Under the pieces are notes generated by a model that worked only from the letters and a program-made list of their open reading frames with translations, was not told where the DNA came from and searched no databases. 18,447 nt of DNA from positions 1 through 18,447 of the forward strand of contig CAMMKL010000009.1 of NCBI GenBank assembly GCA_946497265.1. The letters run 5' to 3'. A program made the translations under genes and the position numbers. The DNA comes from an uncultured Clostridia bacterium (GTDB lineage: Bacteria > Bacillota > Clostridia > Oscillospirales > Acutalibacteraceae). Shown piece after piece: positions 1 to 7,851 of this stretch (positions are counted from its first letter, which is position 1; each line of letters opens with the position of its first letter).

Positions 1-49
1 GGAGTTGCAAAGCTGTATTGTCTTCCTAAGACCGCTTGGCCTCCGACTT
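1..49 (-). other. MGI/BGI sequencing adapter remnant (not genomic)
   Basis: Read on the minus strand, bases 49 to 18 match the 32-nt core of the MGI/BGI (DNBSEQ) library adapter, which begins AAGTCGGAGGCCAAGC and ends TTAGGAAGACAA. Bases 17-8 then read TACAGCTTTG, a 10-nt stretch exactly where that adapter carries its sample barcode. Bases 7-1 read CAACTCC, the start of the constant block after the barcode. Core, 10-nt gap and following block are all in register, which chance would not give. The match is from memory of the published adapter. The stretch keeps the parE frame open only by accident. Confidence 0.93.
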
Positions 50-2007
50 AGATGTCCGTTTTGCGCAATATAATCCTTACGTCCAGTCAGATTGTCCCCC
101 AAAAGCAAATCGAACATCATAGAAGTTTTTTCCGCATCGGAAGGCATTACCTTGATCAGGCGGCGTGTGGCGGGGTTCATAGTGGTCAGATTCATCATAT
201 CGGGTTCGTTCTCGCCAAGCCCTTTGGAGCGTTGGATTTTATATTTGCTATTGCCGATCTGATCGATAAATTTCTGCTTTTCGGATTCGGTATAGGCAAA
301 AAAGGTATTTTCCTTTGTGGTGATCTCATAGAGCGGGGATTCCGCAATAAACACCTTGCCCGCCTCGATAAGCGCCGGAGTCAGGCGGTAAAGCATTGTC
401 AGCAACAGGGTGCGAATCTGGAAGCCATCCACGTCGGCATCGGTGCAGAGGATGACTTTTTTCCAGCGAAGGGAGTTGATATCGAAAGAGGCCAGCTCCT
501 TATTGGCCTTGGTCTTTACCTGCACGCCGCAGCCGAGCACCTTGATAAGGTCGGTGATGATCTCACTTTTAAAAATCTTATCGTAATCGGCCTTCAGGCA
601 GTTGAGGATCTTACCGCGGATTGGGATAATCGCCTGAAAATCCGGATCACGCGCCTGTTTGCAGGCGCCCAAAGCCGAATCGCCCTCCACAATAAACAGC
701 TCACGTACATTTACATCCCGGGTGCGGCAATCCACAAATTTAGCCACCCGGCTGGTAATATCCATATTACTGGTAAGTTTTTTCTTCAAATTCAGCCGGG
801 ACTTTTCAGCGTCCTCCCGGCTTCGCTTGTTGACGAGCACCTGGTTGGCGATCTTCTCGGCTTCAATCGGATTCTCAATAAAATAGATTTCCAGGTTGTG
901 ACGCAGCATTTCTACCATAGCGTCCTGGATTCCTTTGTTGGTAATCGCTTTTTTCGTCTGGTTTTCATACGAAGTTACGCTCGAAAACGATGAGATGACG
1001 ATTACCAGGCAATCCTCCACATCGTTGTAATTGATTTTGCTTTCGGATTTGTTATACTTTCCATTCTGTTTCAAGTAGGCGTCGATTTGATAGACAAAGG
1101 CGTTGCGCACAGCCTTCTGCGGCGCGCCGCCATGCTCCAGCCAACTGGAATTATGGTAATATTCCGCCATGTTTACCTTATTGGAAAAGGCGAAAGAAAC
1201 ATTTATCTTGGTTTTGTATTCAGGCTTGTCCTCCCGGTCGCGCACCCTGCGCTCCGCCTGCCAAAACTGAATAGAAGATAGAGCCTCTTCCCCAACTATA
1301 TCCTTTACATAGTCCACAATACCGTCCTGATACAAAAACTCGGTGGTTTCAAAGCTTTTTCCCTGCTGCACCCGCAACAAAAAACGAACGCCCGCGTTGA
1401 CAATCGCCTGGCGTTTGATCGTGTCTTTTAAATAATCCGCGGAAACGTCGATGTCCGTAAACACCTGAATATCGGGCTTCCACCGGATCTTGGTGCCGGT
1501 GTCTTTTTTGGAATAAGGCTCTTTTTGCAGCCCCCCTACGTTTTCTCCATGCTCAAAATGCAGGGAGTAACGCATTCCATCTCGGCGAATATCAACATCC
1601 ATATATTCCGAAGCATACTGGGTCGAACAAAGCCCCAAGCCGTTCAGCCCAAGGGAATATTCATAGCTTTCCGCTTCGTTGTTATTGTATTTGCCGCCGG
1701 CATACATCTCGCAAAACACCAATTCCCAATTGTAGCGTTCTTCGTTCTGGTTATAATCTACAGGAATCCCGCGGCCATGATCTTCAATTTCTATGGAACG
1801 GTCTTCAAACAGGGTTACGGTTATCTCTTTACCATACCCTTCCCGCGCTTCGTCGATGGAATTGGACAGGATCTCAAAAACCGAATGCTGGCACCCCTCG
1901 ATCCCATCCGATCCGAAAATAACAGCGGGGCGTTTGCGTACCCTGTCCGCACCTTTCAGGGATGAAATGCTGTCGTTCCCATAAGTTGTCGTTTTTTTCC
2001 GTGCCAT
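50..2007 (-). CDS. parE: Type IIA DNA topoisomerase subunit B (ParE/GyrB-like), 3' end cut off by the adapter
   Basis: This is the ATPase subunit of a type IIA topoisomerase, which pairs with a ParC/GyrA subunit to pass one DNA duplex through another. The GHKL ATPase motifs are present: E45 and N49 in EILSNSIDEA, D76 in the D-x-GRG box (DHGRGIP), and the glycine loop GLNGLG where GLHGVG is usual. The TOPRIM domain has E441 in EGDSALGA and D523/D525/D527 in TDADVDGFQIRTL; most relatives have SHIRTL there. ATG at 2007 follows AGGAGG by 6 nt. About 652 genuine codons precede the adapter. The last genuine residues, KDYIAQNGH, lie near the usual C-terminus, so probably only a few residues are lost. 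ParE rather than GyrB is inferred from overall sequence style and from the lack of dnaA/recF neighbours. Confidence 0.9.
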
Positions 2008-2051
2008 GTCTTTCCTCCTATTTGGGGCTTGCTCTTACAACGTCAACTTAT

Positions 2052-2081
2052 AATTTACCCCATATTGCAATAGTATGTCAA
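2052..2081 (-). promoter_or_regulatory. Probable sigma-A promoter of parE
   Basis: The minus strand carries a perfect -35 box TTGACA (2076-2081) and TAAATT (2052-2057, 4 of 6 consensus matches) separated by 18 bp. It lies just downstream of the nrdR terminator and about 45 bp before the parE start, so parE has its own transcript. Confidence 0.65.
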
Positions 2082-2104
2082 GTAAAACACGCCCGGATTC
2101 CATC

Positions 2105-2150
2105 AAAACAAACGAAAACTGCCTGCACGGAAGAAAACCCGTACAGGCAG
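2105..2150 (-). terminator. Intrinsic terminator after nrdR
   Basis: A 12-bp stem (2119-2130 with 2139-2150, one G-U pair) has an 8-nt loop and is followed on the minus strand by TTTTCGTTTGTTTT. It separates nrdR from parE. Confidence 0.85.
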
Positions 2151-2178
2151 AACCAGCTGTATAGCAAGCGTAAGAATT

Positions 2179-2634
2179 TTATTTGTCTTGTAATAATTTA
2201 TTTAATTCTTCCAAAAAGGTATTGATATCTTTGAATTGCCGGTACACAGAGGCAAAACGCACATAGGCTACCTCGTCTACCCCTTTGAGCAGCTCCATGG
2301 CGTATTCGCCGATCTGGGTAGAGGTTACCTCCCGATCAAGTGAATTCTGCAGTCGCGCTTCAATTTCATCTACAATGCGCTCCAACGTACCCACCGAGAT
2401 TGGCCGGTTGGCACAGGCGCGCAAAAGGCCGTTTGTCAATTTATTACGGTCAAATACTTCCCTGCTTTTATCTTTTTTGATGACGATAATTGGGACGGTT
2501 TCAATCACTTCATAGGTGGTAAACCGTTTGGAACAGTGTAAGCATTCCCTACGGCGGCGAATACGTTCCCCCTCGTCGGTTGGACGTGAATCAATTACTT
2601 TACTTTCTTCATAACCGCAATATGGACATTTCAC
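2179..2634 (-). CDS. nrdR: Transcriptional repressor NrdR
   Basis: NrdR represses ribonucleotide reductase genes, sensing ATP/dATP through its ATP-cone domain. The 151-aa length is typical. The N-terminal zinc ribbon has C3-P-Y-C6 and C31-L-H-C34, with the basic stretch ERIRRRREC between them. The ATP-cone spans roughly residues 49-139 and ends with the characteristic VAYVRFASVYRQFKD. The start is GTG at 2634, since CPYCG begins at residue 3 as in the family. This GTG overlaps the TGA of a very short upstream reading frame. No rnr gene lies in the window, and I saw no NrdR-box palindrome beside the gene. Confidence 0.96.
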   Translation of the reverse strand: MKCPYCGYEESKVIDSRPTDEGERIRRRRECLHCSKRFTTYEVIETVPIIVIKKDKSREVFDRNKLTNGLLRACANRPISVGTLERIVDEIEARLQNSLDREVTSTQIGEYAMELLKGVDEVAYVRFASVYRQFKDINTFLEELNKLLQDK

Positions 2635-2702
2635 ATAACCACCCCATCTTTTTTCTTTCCATCTTTCAGGTATTCATCAAAAGGCACCCTATCCGGGTCC
2701 AA
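2631..2702 (-). CDS. Possible 23-codon leader ORF overlapping the nrdR start
   Basis: The frame ending at TGA 2633-2631 overlaps the nrdR GTG in the sequence ATGTGA. It reads DPDRVPFDEYLKDGKKKDG near its end, which is hydrophilic and protein-like. Its only possible starts are a TTG at 2702 or a GTG further in, and no good Shine-Dalgarno sequence precedes either. The open frame extends ten more codons upstream to a TAA but offers no start there. It may be a coupled leader peptide, a gene remnant or chance. I do not recognise a family. Confidence 0.25.
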   Translation of the reverse strand: MDPDRVPFDEYLKDGKKKDGVVM

Positions 2703-2755
2703 TTCTTCATCCGGCCCTTTACTCCATTCTTTTTACACTCTAATATATTTTCTTC

Positions 2756-2785
2756 ATTATAACATAGCGGGAATTTGTTATGCAA
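2756..2785 (-). promoter_or_regulatory. Probable sigma-A promoter of nrdR
   Basis: TTGCAT (2780-2785) and a perfect TATAAT (2756-2761) lie 18 bp apart on the minus strand, between the isomerase gene and nrdR. They would give an nrdR leader of about 115 nt. Confidence 0.65.
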
Positions 2786-2798
2786 TCTATTTTTTCTT

Positions 2799-3593
2799 TT
2801 ATTCAGTCAAAAGAATCCGGCTTGCTCGATCGCCCGCCAGCTTCAATTCTTTCATACCTTTAAAATTATTCCGGTAAACTTCAATGACAAAATCCCCTTT
2901 GTAATGATATTCCTTTAACATGGTTCGTAAACGCATAAAATCCATGGTACCCTCTCCAGGAAGAAGGCAATCTTCCCCGGTACGATTATCGTTGAGATGG
3001 ACATGCACCAGGCATTTCCCCATGGCAGCGCACATATCATAAGGATCAAAGCCGGCGCGCACCGCCTGTTTGACATCCAATACATAGTGCACCCGCCCGT
3101 GCAGGTAATCTGTCATACGACGGATAAAATCCGGGTTTTGGCTGCGGAACCGGTTGACGTTCTCCTGTGCCACACAGATCCCCTGCTTTCTTCCCTCATC
3201 TGCCAGTACAGCAAATCGTTCAAAATATTCTTCGTCGCTGACACCGCTTTTTTGAGGTGTGTGGCAGTCGCCGTGCAGTACCAAAATCTTTGCCCCCAAA
3301 TAAGCGGCTGCTTCAAAATAACGTTTGTAAAATTCAATCCCATCCTCAAAGCGGCGCTGATACTTGGTAAACAAAAGAAACGACTCGAATCCCGAGGTAT
3401 ATGGATGGATCGATTTGACTTCGCTTCCACTTTCCTGCAAAATATTTTTCAGCTCTTTGAGCAAAGGCTGGCAACGTTCCGACTCACTGTTTAAAAAGAT
3501 TTCAAATAGCCGGAACCCCTGATCAATCAATTCTTTCAGAGCTTGTTCGGTATACATAGGATACAGGCAAGCAGTTGATATTCCAAGACGCAT
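2799..3593 (-). CDS. Sugar phosphate isomerase/epimerase (xylose-isomerase-like TIM barrel)
   Basis: This 264-aa protein belongs to the AP-endonuclease-2/xylose-isomerase-like TIM-barrel superfamily, whose members isomerise or epimerise sugars or act on DNA abasic sites. Candidate metal ligands sit at strand ends: H107 and H111 in LHGDCH, E144 in AQENVNRF, D173 in VLDVKQA, H197/H199 in VHVHLND and E238 in FVIEVYR. The N-terminus MRLGISTACLYP is typical of the sugar isomerase branch. ATG at 3593 follows AAGGAAG by 8 nt. The gene has its own promoter and stands alone between secF and nrdR, so context does not give the substrate. An endonuclease IV function is less likely because the protein lacks the nine-ligand tri-zinc layout. 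Confidence 0.85.
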   Translation of the reverse strand: MRLGISTACLYPMYTEQALKELIDQGFRLFEIFLNSESERCQPLLKELKNILQESGSEVKSIHPYTSGFESFLLFTKYQRRFEDGIEFYKRYFEAAAYLGAKILVLHGDCHTPQKSGVSDEEYFERFAVLADEGRKQGICVAQENVNRFRSQNPDFIRRMTDYLHGRVHYVLDVKQAVRAGFDPYDMCAAMGKCLVHVHLNDNRTGEDCLLPGEGTMDFMRLRTMLKEYHYKGDFVIEVYRNNFKGMKELKLAGDRASRILLTE

Positions 3594-3622
3594 TCGTCAT
3601 TCTTCCTTTTGATTTTTTAGTT

Positions 3623-3631
3623 ATCATACCA
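3623..3631 (-). promoter_or_regulatory. Extended -10 promoter of the isomerase gene
   Basis: TGG directly followed by TATGAT forms an extended -10 element on the minus strand, about 30 bp before the start codon. No good -35 box is present, as is common with TGN promoters. Confidence 0.5.
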
Positions 3632-3715
3632 CATTTTTCGGAAAAGAGAAAGGGAATCTTTGAAAATGCCCCGGAATCAGCATCCGAGATGAAAAACAGT
3701 TTTTAAAAAAGGCTT

Positions 3716-3751
3716 CCAAAAGCAAAAAGGCCATCCAACCGGATGGCCTTT
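3716..3751 (-). terminator. Intrinsic terminator after secF
   Basis: A perfect 11-bp stem (AAAGGCCATCC, 3726-3736, with 3741-3751) has a 4-nt loop and is followed on the minus strand by TTTGCTTTT. It lies 15 bp after the secF stop. Confidence 0.88.
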
Positions 3752-3765
3752 CATTTTTAGTACAG

Positions 3766-4728
3766 TTAAGCCCTTGCTTTTTTGGCCGCCTTTGCTTTGC
3801 TGTGGTGACGCTTCCACATCACCCACAAAGGGCCTACCAAGCAGGTAGAGGTATAGCAGCCGGAAACAATACCGACCATCATGGGCAGTGCGAACGCCGT
3901 CACCGAATCCAGGTTAAATACCAGGGAAATGACAAATACACAAGCAACCGCCATAAACGTACACAGGGAAGTGTTGATGGTACGGCCAAGGTTCTGGTTG
4001 ATGCTTGCGTTGACAACATCCCCCAAATCGGTCTTGGGAGACATGCCTTTGCGCATTTCACGGATACGGTCATAAATAATGATGGTATCGTTCAACGAAT
4101 AGCCCAGGATTGTCAAAGCTACCGCTATGAAATTATCGTCAATCGGCAAACGGAAGATGACAAAAGTAAAATATACGTTTGTGACATCGATCAAAAGGGC
4201 GACCAGCGCCATAATGCCGGCCGACCATCCCATTTTCTTGAAACGGAACGCAACATAAATTACCATCAGGATTGAGGCCAATGCGACCGCCACCAGGCAC
4301 TTAAGAAGGAAATCCCGGCCCATTGTGGCGTCTACCGAATCAGATTCCCCCTGCTGAATGTTATTATCCGGAAAATTTTCCTGTAAAGCGTCGGTCATCG
4401 CCTTGTGTTGCTCCAAGGAAAGAGCGTTGTTTCCCGAAAAAGAGAGGGACACCGTGCTCACCTTTGCATCCGTACCGGCAATTTCCACATCCTGATTCAC
4501 CTGCACGGAAGTAATCTGGGCGCCCGTGCTTTCTTCGGCTACATTTTGGACGCTTTCCGCGTCGATCGTGCCTTCGTAAGAATAGCTGGCAATAGCGCCA
4601 CCGGTAAATTTAATATCCAACTGGGTTCCAAAAATAACGTTAAAGATTAAACCAATCAGTATAATGGCTAGCGTGATGGCGAAAAAGGTCTTTCTACGGC
4701 CTACAAAATCAAACTTCGTTTGTCTCAT
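3766..4728 (-). CDS. secF: Protein translocase subunit SecF
   Basis: SecF is an RND-family membrane protein that works with SecD to use the ion gradient in late stages of Sec export. The protein has 320 aa with an N-terminal membrane helix (about 14-33), the LDIKFTGG motif after it (family form xxDFTGG), an extracytoplasmic domain, and a C-terminal membrane block. The conserved NDTIIIYDRIRE is at about 213-224, with N213, D214, D220 and R221. I start it at ATG 4728, not at the in-frame ATG at 4752. The former has GGAGG 9 nt upstream and overlaps the secD stop in ATGA, indicating translational coupling. The tail is rich in Lys and Ala (KAKAAKKARA). Confidence 0.95.
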   Translation of the reverse strand: MRQTKFDFVGRRKTFFAITLAIILIGLIFNVIFGTQLDIKFTGGAIASYSYEGTIDAESVQNVAEESTGAQITSVQVNQDVEIAGTDAKVSTVSLSFSGNNALSLEQHKAMTDALQENFPDNNIQQGESDSVDATMGRDFLLKCLVAVALASILMVIYVAFRFKKMGWSAGIMALVALLIDVTNVYFTFVIFRLPIDDNFIAVALTILGYSLNDTIIIYDRIREMRKGMSPKTDLGDVVNASINQNLGRTINTSLCTFMAVACVFVISLVFNLDSVTAFALPMMVGIVSGCYTSTCLVGPLWVMWKRHHSKAKAAKKARA

Positions 4729-6134
4729 TTTCTCGCACCTCCGTATAACCATTTACTGCGCAAAAATTTAAAATTGGAAATTGACTTGGTCATCAGGCGC
4801 GATGCGGTAACACCCATAATGAAGTTGGCAAAGGTACCAATGAGCAGGGTATAACCGAAGGAATAAATAACGCCGGTGGTAGAAGGTCCAAAAATCATAG
4901 AAAGAATGTTGGACGGACCAAATACGAGCATCAAAATAACCGCAACAATAATAACGGTCACGTTACCGTCAAAAATTGCCCAGAAGCTGTTTTTGCAGCC
5001 CTTATCAATCGCACCGTCCAGTGTTTTACCCGCACGGACTTCCTCTTTGATACGTTCCGCAGTAATGATATTGGCGTCCACACCCATACCAATGGAAAGG
5101 ATGATACCTGCAATACCCGGCAAGGTCATGGTAAAGCTGGGGAATACCGGGAAGAATCCCGAAACCGCCGCAAAAGACAACGCGACCTGGCCCAGCAGGG
5201 CGATACACGCCACAAACCCGGGCAAGCGGTACACCAAAAGCATAAACAGGCATACCAAAATCAATGCAATCACTCCCGCAATCGCCATGGCGGCCAAAGC
5301 GGATTCGCCCAAAGTCGGGTTAATGGTGCCGAAGGAATCGGTCTGTAATTGGAAAGGCAGGGCGCCGGCGTTGATTTTTTCCGCCAAGGCGGTCGCAGAT
5401 TGGGCGGTAAAGTTGCCGGAAATCACAGCTCTGCCATCATTGATTTGCTCGTTTACCGTTGGGTAAGAGATCATCACATCATCCATCCAGATGGAGATTG
5501 TCTGGCCCTTTAACCGGCCGGTAGCCTCCGCGAACTTGGAAGTGCCTTCGGGAGTCAGCTCCAAATCCACCACATATTCCATCTGTCCGTTACCGTCCTG
5601 GTCAATCATCCCAGCCGAAGCGCTTTGGATGTCTTTTCCTTCCAAGACGATATTTTCCGCCGTCTCGCCCGTTGGGGTCTTATAGACAATCTCCCCATCC
5701 GTCCCGACGTCGGTGCTTTCATATTCCTTTCCTTCACGGAAGGTTAATTCCGCAGTAGCGGAAAGCTCCTCAATCGCGGTTTCCGGGTCGAACTCCGTTT
5801 CATCTACCCTCCAGGGGAAGCGGACGATAATGCGGTCGCTGTTATAATCCGCATAGAGCTCGTAATCGGTGATATTATTGTTCACCATACGGGTCTCAAT
5901 GATTGCTTTTGCCGAATTCATCTGGTCATCGGTCGCGTCAACGCCGTTGGCCGGACTGTAAGTGGCTTCCACGCCGCCCCTGATATCAATTCCCCATCTT
6001 ATGTCGTTGACACCCTTGATATAGGTAATCGGGATGTCGCCATTTTGTCCATGTATACCTGCTACCGAGGCATATGTAACAAATAAGATAAGGAGGGCAA
6101 CGATGAAAAATACGGGTTTTTTGATACGTTTCAT
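4725..6134 (-). CDS. secD: Protein translocase subunit SecD
   Basis: SecD is the partner of SecF in the accessory Sec export complex. The 469-aa form is short, as in many Firmicutes. It has an N-terminal membrane helix (about 6-26), the motif WGIDIRGGVEA (about 48-58) corresponding to the family D-L-x-GG signature, a P1-type extracytoplasmic domain, the INAGALPFQLQ and NPTLG junction, and five C-terminal membrane helices. GMGVDANIITAERIKEE holds D353, the proton-pathway residue of the family. I chose ATG 6134, which has GGAGG 8 nt upstream; an in-frame ATG at 6221 would add 29 residues lying inside the structured leader. It is the first gene of a two-gene operon with secF. Confidence 0.95.
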   Translation of the reverse strand: MKRIKKPVFFIVALLILFVTYASVAGIHGQNGDIPITYIKGVNDIRWGIDIRGGVEATYSPANGVDATDDQMNSAKAIIETRMVNNNITDYELYADYNSDRIIVRFPWRVDETEFDPETAIEELSATAELTFREGKEYESTDVGTDGEIVYKTPTGETAENIVLEGKDIQSASAGMIDQDGNGQMEYVVDLELTPEGTSKFAEATGRLKGQTISIWMDDVMISYPTVNEQINDGRAVISGNFTAQSATALAEKINAGALPFQLQTDSFGTINPTLGESALAAMAIAGVIALILVCLFMLLVYRLPGFVACIALLGQVALSFAAVSGFFPVFPSFTMTLPGIAGIILSIGMGVDANIITAERIKEEVRAGKTLDGAIDKGCKNSFWAIFDGNVTVIIVAVILMLVFGPSNILSMIFGPSTTGVIYSFGYTLLIGTFANFIMGVTASRLMTKSISNFKFLRSKWLYGGARK

Positions 6135-6182
6135 TCGTACATCCTCCAATGCGATTTGGTCGTCCGCAGGGCTTGGGCAAAA

Positions 6183-6229
6183 AATTAACCTTGCTGTTCT
6201 GCACAAGCGCAGACGTAACAAGGTTAATT
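6183..6229 (-). promoter_or_regulatory. Hairpin leader with U tract upstream of secDF
   Basis: AATTAACCTTG (6183-6193) and its exact complement (6219-6229) enclose an inner 5-bp stem (6198-6202 with 6209-6213). The minus-strand transcript would start at about 6220, so the RNA begins inside this structure, and a run of six U follows the descending arm. It could be an early attenuator, a 5' stabilising hairpin or, as DNA, an operator touching the -10 box. Confidence 0.6.
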
Positions 6230-6255
6230 ATATTGTCTTCAACCACAAAAGTCAA
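6227..6255 (-). promoter_or_regulatory. Strong sigma-A promoter of secDF
   Basis: TTGACT (6250-6255) and a perfect TATAAT (6227-6232) are separated by exactly 17 bp on the minus strand. The -10 box overlaps the outer end of the secDF leader inverted repeat. Confidence 0.85.
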
Positions 6256-6309
6256 TGGATTTCCACACTTTAAGGGTCGAATTTTTGAAATAATTGCCGA
6301 TTTCAGATA

Positions 6310-7593
6310 TCATTGCTCTGATAAGAGCTTTTCCACCGCCGCCAACTCCACACAAATACAGAACAGCTTCATTGCGGTTTCCAACTCGCTTACAGGCGGA
6401 AACGTCGGCGCCAGACGGATGTTGCTGTCATTTGGGTCTTTTCCATACGGATAGGTAGCACCCGCGGGTGTCAGCACAACGCCCGCTTCTTTGCAAAGGG
6501 ATACTACCCTTTCGGCACATCCGCTGAGTACGTTTACGCTTACAAAATACCCCCCGTTGGGATGGGTCCAAGAGGCGATCCCCTTACCAAGCAGGCTTTT
6601 TTCCAGGTTGCTGAGCACGGCCTCAAATTTGGGGCGCAAAATCTCAGCGTGGCGCTTCATGTGCTCCATCAAGCCCTGATAATCCTTAAAGTAGCGGGCA
6701 TGCCGGAGCTGGTTAAGCTTATCATAGCCAATGGTCTGGAACGAATAGCGCTTCTTAAGCACATTCATATTGGCAGGCGACGCCGCCATAGCAGCTACGC
6801 CTGCACCGGGAAAGGAAATTTTGGATGTAGAACAGAAAAATACCGGCATATCTTCCGTACCGTTTTTCCTGCATTCTTCCAGTAAGTTGAGAAGCTTATC
6901 GGGCCGGTCGTTCAGGTCATGGATGCAATAGGCGTTGTCCCACATAATGCGGAAATCCTTAGCGGCGGGTTGTAAGGCCGCCATCCGGCGTACCACTTCA
7001 TCCGAATAGGTGATTCCCAGAGGATTGGAATATTTGGGGACGCACCAGATCCCCTTGATCTGTTCGTCGGAGGCCACCAACTGCTCCACTTCCTCCATAT
7101 CAGGGCCGTTGGCGTCGGTGGGCACCGGGATCATCTCAATCCCAAAATATTCGGTCACACCAAAATGGCGGTCGTAGCCGGGAACCGGGCAAAGGAATTT
7201 TACCGCCCCTTGCCGGCTCCAGGGTTTGCAGCCGGACACTCCTTTTTCCATAAAGCAGGCGATGGTGTCAAACATCATATTTAAGCTGGAATTGCCGCCT
7301 ACAAATACCCAGTCGGCAGGCACTTCAAGAATTTCCCCAAACATTTTTTTCAGTTCTGGGATGCCGTCGAGCAACCCGTAATTTCGGCAGTCAATCCCGC
7401 TTTCCGATTTAAAATCGGAATTGCTGTTGAGTACATCCAGCATAGGGCGGCTTAAGTCCGCCTGATCAAAACCCGGCTTGCCGCGGGACATATCCAGTTT
7501 CAGATTCTGCGCTTGAAAAGCGTCGTATTCCTTTTGCAGTCCCAGGCGCAGCTTTTCCAATTCTTCTCGAGACAAAGATAAGTAATCCAGCAT
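6310..7593 (-). CDS. PLP-dependent aminotransferase, fold type I (aspartate aminotransferase-like)
   Basis: This 427-aa protein fits the branch of class I aminotransferases known from Corynebacterium-type aspartate aminotransferases (Asp_aminotransf/MocR-like). LDMSRGKPGF (33-42) is the N-terminal substrate signature and VFVGGNSSLNMMFDT (97-110) binds the phosphate of PLP. N190 is in KYSNPLGITY, D219 and Y222 in MWDNAYCIHD, the Schiff-base lysine K258 in STSKISFPGAG, and R393, the substrate carboxylate ligand, in NIRLAPTFPP. ATG at 7593 follows GGGGGAT. The gene is monocistronic, with its own promoter and a dyad over the -35 box. Substrate preference for aspartate is inferred from the family, not proved. 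Confidence 0.9.
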   Translation of the reverse strand: MLDYLSLSREELEKLRLGLQKEYDAFQAQNLKLDMSRGKPGFDQADLSRPMLDVLNSNSDFKSESGIDCRNYGLLDGIPELKKMFGEILEVPADWVFVGGNSSLNMMFDTIACFMEKGVSGCKPWSRQGAVKFLCPVPGYDRHFGVTEYFGIEMIPVPTDANGPDMEEVEQLVASDEQIKGIWCVPKYSNPLGITYSDEVVRRMAALQPAAKDFRIMWDNAYCIHDLNDRPDKLLNLLEECRKNGTEDMPVFFCSTSKISFPGAGVAAMAASPANMNVLKKRYSFQTIGYDKLNQLRHARYFKDYQGLMEHMKRHAEILRPKFEAVLSNLEKSLLGKGIASWTHPNGGYFVSVNVLSGCAERVVSLCKEAGVVLTPAGATYPYGKDPNDSNIRLAPTFPPVSELETAMKLFCICVELAAVEKLLSEQ

Positions 7594-7640
7594 GAGAATC
7601 CCCCTAGATTTTATTGCATTTTTCTCTCAAAACTAACCAT

Positions 7641-7669
7641 ATTCTAATCGATTCCACTTACAAATGCAA
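7641..7669 (-). promoter_or_regulatory. Sigma-A promoter of the aminotransferase
   Basis: TTGCAT (7664-7669) and TAGAAT (7641-7646) are separated by exactly 17 bp on the minus strand, about 50 bp before the ATG. Confidence 0.75.
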
Positions 7670-7682
7670 GTCTTATTTGTAA
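7658..7682. promoter_or_regulatory. Operator-like dyad over the aminotransferase -35 box
   Basis: TTACAAAT and its exact complement ATTTGTAA flank a 9-bp spacer. The left arm covers the -35 box, a position typical of a repressor site. The cognate regulator is unknown. Confidence 0.5.
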
Positions 7683-7751
7683 TTCTTGCATTTTATGGTG
7701 TTTCAACCCGCAATAGCAAGGTTTTTCTTGTGGAACTTGTCAGATACGTTC

Positions 7752-7790
7752 CTGCAAAAAGAAAGCAGAGAGCCGTTTTCCCTCTGCTTT
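7752..7790 (-). terminator. Intrinsic terminator after asnS
   Basis: A 9-bp stem AAAGCAGAG (7762-7770) pairs with 7782-7790 and is followed on the minus strand by CTTTTTG. It lies about 60 bp after the asnS stop. Confidence 0.8.
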
Positions 7791-7851
7791 ACTATATGCA
7801 AGATTAAAATTCCCGTGTTTTGGCTCCAATATTCCCGCTTCCTTTTTCCCC

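Noticed and set aside
52..993. 313-aa plus-strand open frame
   Set aside because: It lies wholly antisense to parE, whose motifs are unmistakable, and its first codons are adjacent to adapter sequence. It has no ribosome site or recognisable domain.
3113..3494. Long frames on both strands within the isomerase gene
   Set aside because: They overlap the TIM-barrel gene in other frames and show no motifs; they are shadows.
4729..4752. Upstream ATG start for SecF
   Set aside because: The ATG at 4752 adds MVIRRCEK inside secD, while ATG 4728 has GGAGG at proper distance and the classic ATGA overlap.
6135..6221. 29-residue N-terminal extension of SecD
   Set aside because: The extension begins at the predicted transcription start and runs through the leader hairpin; ATG 6134 has the ribosome site and starts with the expected membrane helix.
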